Assembly: GCA_015233245.1 (NCBI GenBank)
Contig: JADFYB010000007.1
Coordinates: 1 to 48,885 of the forward strand
DNA length: 48,885 bases
Reading direction: 5' to 3'
From: Nitrospirota bacterium
GTDB taxonomy: Bacteria; Nitrospirota; Thermodesulfovibrionia; Thermodesulfovibrionales; Magnetobacteriaceae
The notes under the pieces are model-generated. The model did no database searches and was not told where the DNA came from. It worked only from the letters and a program-made list of their open reading frames with translations. Position 1 is the stretch's first letter. The number at the start of each line of letters is the position of its first letter. Below are positions 48,364 to 48,885 of the stretch, in pieces. The position numbers and the translations under genes are program-made.

Positions 48364-48408
48364 CTATATATCCTCCTAAACTTATTATAAACTCAATTGA
48401 GATAATCT

Positions 48409-48885
48409 CTATTTGCTAATAGCCTCAGCACCGCCCACAATATCCATAAGCTCGGATGTAATGGTGGCCTGACGTGCCTTATTGTACTGAAGAGTCAATG
48501 AGGTCAGAAGCTCTTTGGTGTTTTTAGTGGCATTTTCCATAGCCATCATTCGTGATGCCTCCTCTGAAACCCGTGACTCCAAAATAGCCTTAAACAGCCG
48601 GTTTTCCACATACTTTGGAAGCAGGTTTTTTAAAAACTCCTCCTCAGAGGGTTCATACAGATATTTTGAAATTGCCTGTGAAGCAGCATTATCATGCTCA
48701 GATGTAGTATTCACAGCCTCAATCGGCAGCATTTTAGCACATTTTACGGTTTGCAGCATCATAGATTTAAACTCATTATAGACAAGTATAAACTCATCAA
48801 TCTCCTCGTTAAGATACCTTCCTATTATCTCATCAGCAACTGCTTTAACATCGTCAAAAGTAAATTGTTTATAAAAATCCACCCA
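48409..48885 (-). CDS. atpG: ATP synthase F1 gamma subunit, C-terminal part (truncated by window end)
   Basis: ASRMMAMENATKNTKELLTSLTLQYNKARQATITSELMDIVGGAEAI; frame stays open to the window edge. Confidence 0.95.
   Translation of the reverse strand, partial: WVDFYKQFTFDDVKAVADEIIGRYLNEEIDEFILVYNEFKSMMLQTVKCAKMLPIEAVNTTSEHDNAASQAISKYLYEPSEEEFLKNLLPKYVENRLFKAILESRVSEEASRMMAMENATKNTKELLTSLTLQYNKARQATITSELMDIVGGAEAISK

Overview
The window is a bacterial chromosomal segment, mostly ordinary coding DNA with a few accessory patches. The lineage cannot be assigned from sequence alone; gene content would fit a Nitrospirota or deltaproteobacterial-type organism, but that is only an impression. Left part (1-8.3 kb): signalling genes, including a Cache/HAMP histidine kinase (5'-truncated by the window), a GAF/HD-GYP protein, a receiver protein, an NlpC/P60 lipoprotein, an HD-GYP-PilZ protein, and a REC-PP2C-HATPase protein with its STAS partner. 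Then (8.4-22.5 kb) a type II secretion operon in the order G-E-F-H // I-J-K-L-M-C-D. It is interrupted between gspH and gspI by a ~3.3 kb AT-rich island carrying two toxin-antitoxin pairs (one with an unannotated TTG-start hicA), several near-perfect palindromes, a 17-bp direct repeat and two visibly broken genes. Directly downstream of gspD are two paralogous Ser/Thr-rich secreted proteins, a strong terminator, and two paralogous TMTC-like multi-TM/TPR glycosyltransferases. I propose this as a secretion plus O-glycosylation locus. Right part (28.6-48.9 kb): mostly housekeeping genes (NUDIX, gatB, gatA, radical SAM AmrS, pcm, surE, Xer recombinase, YprB-like exonuclease, ctaB, L,D-transpeptidase, cbiB, U32 peptidase, atpC-atpD-atpG). 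It also holds a Cys/Gly-rich membrane peptide next to an atypical Lgt-like protein, which is my second candidate for an undescribed system. No rRNA, tRNA or CRISPR array was recognised. All family assignments come from reading motifs; no searches were run.
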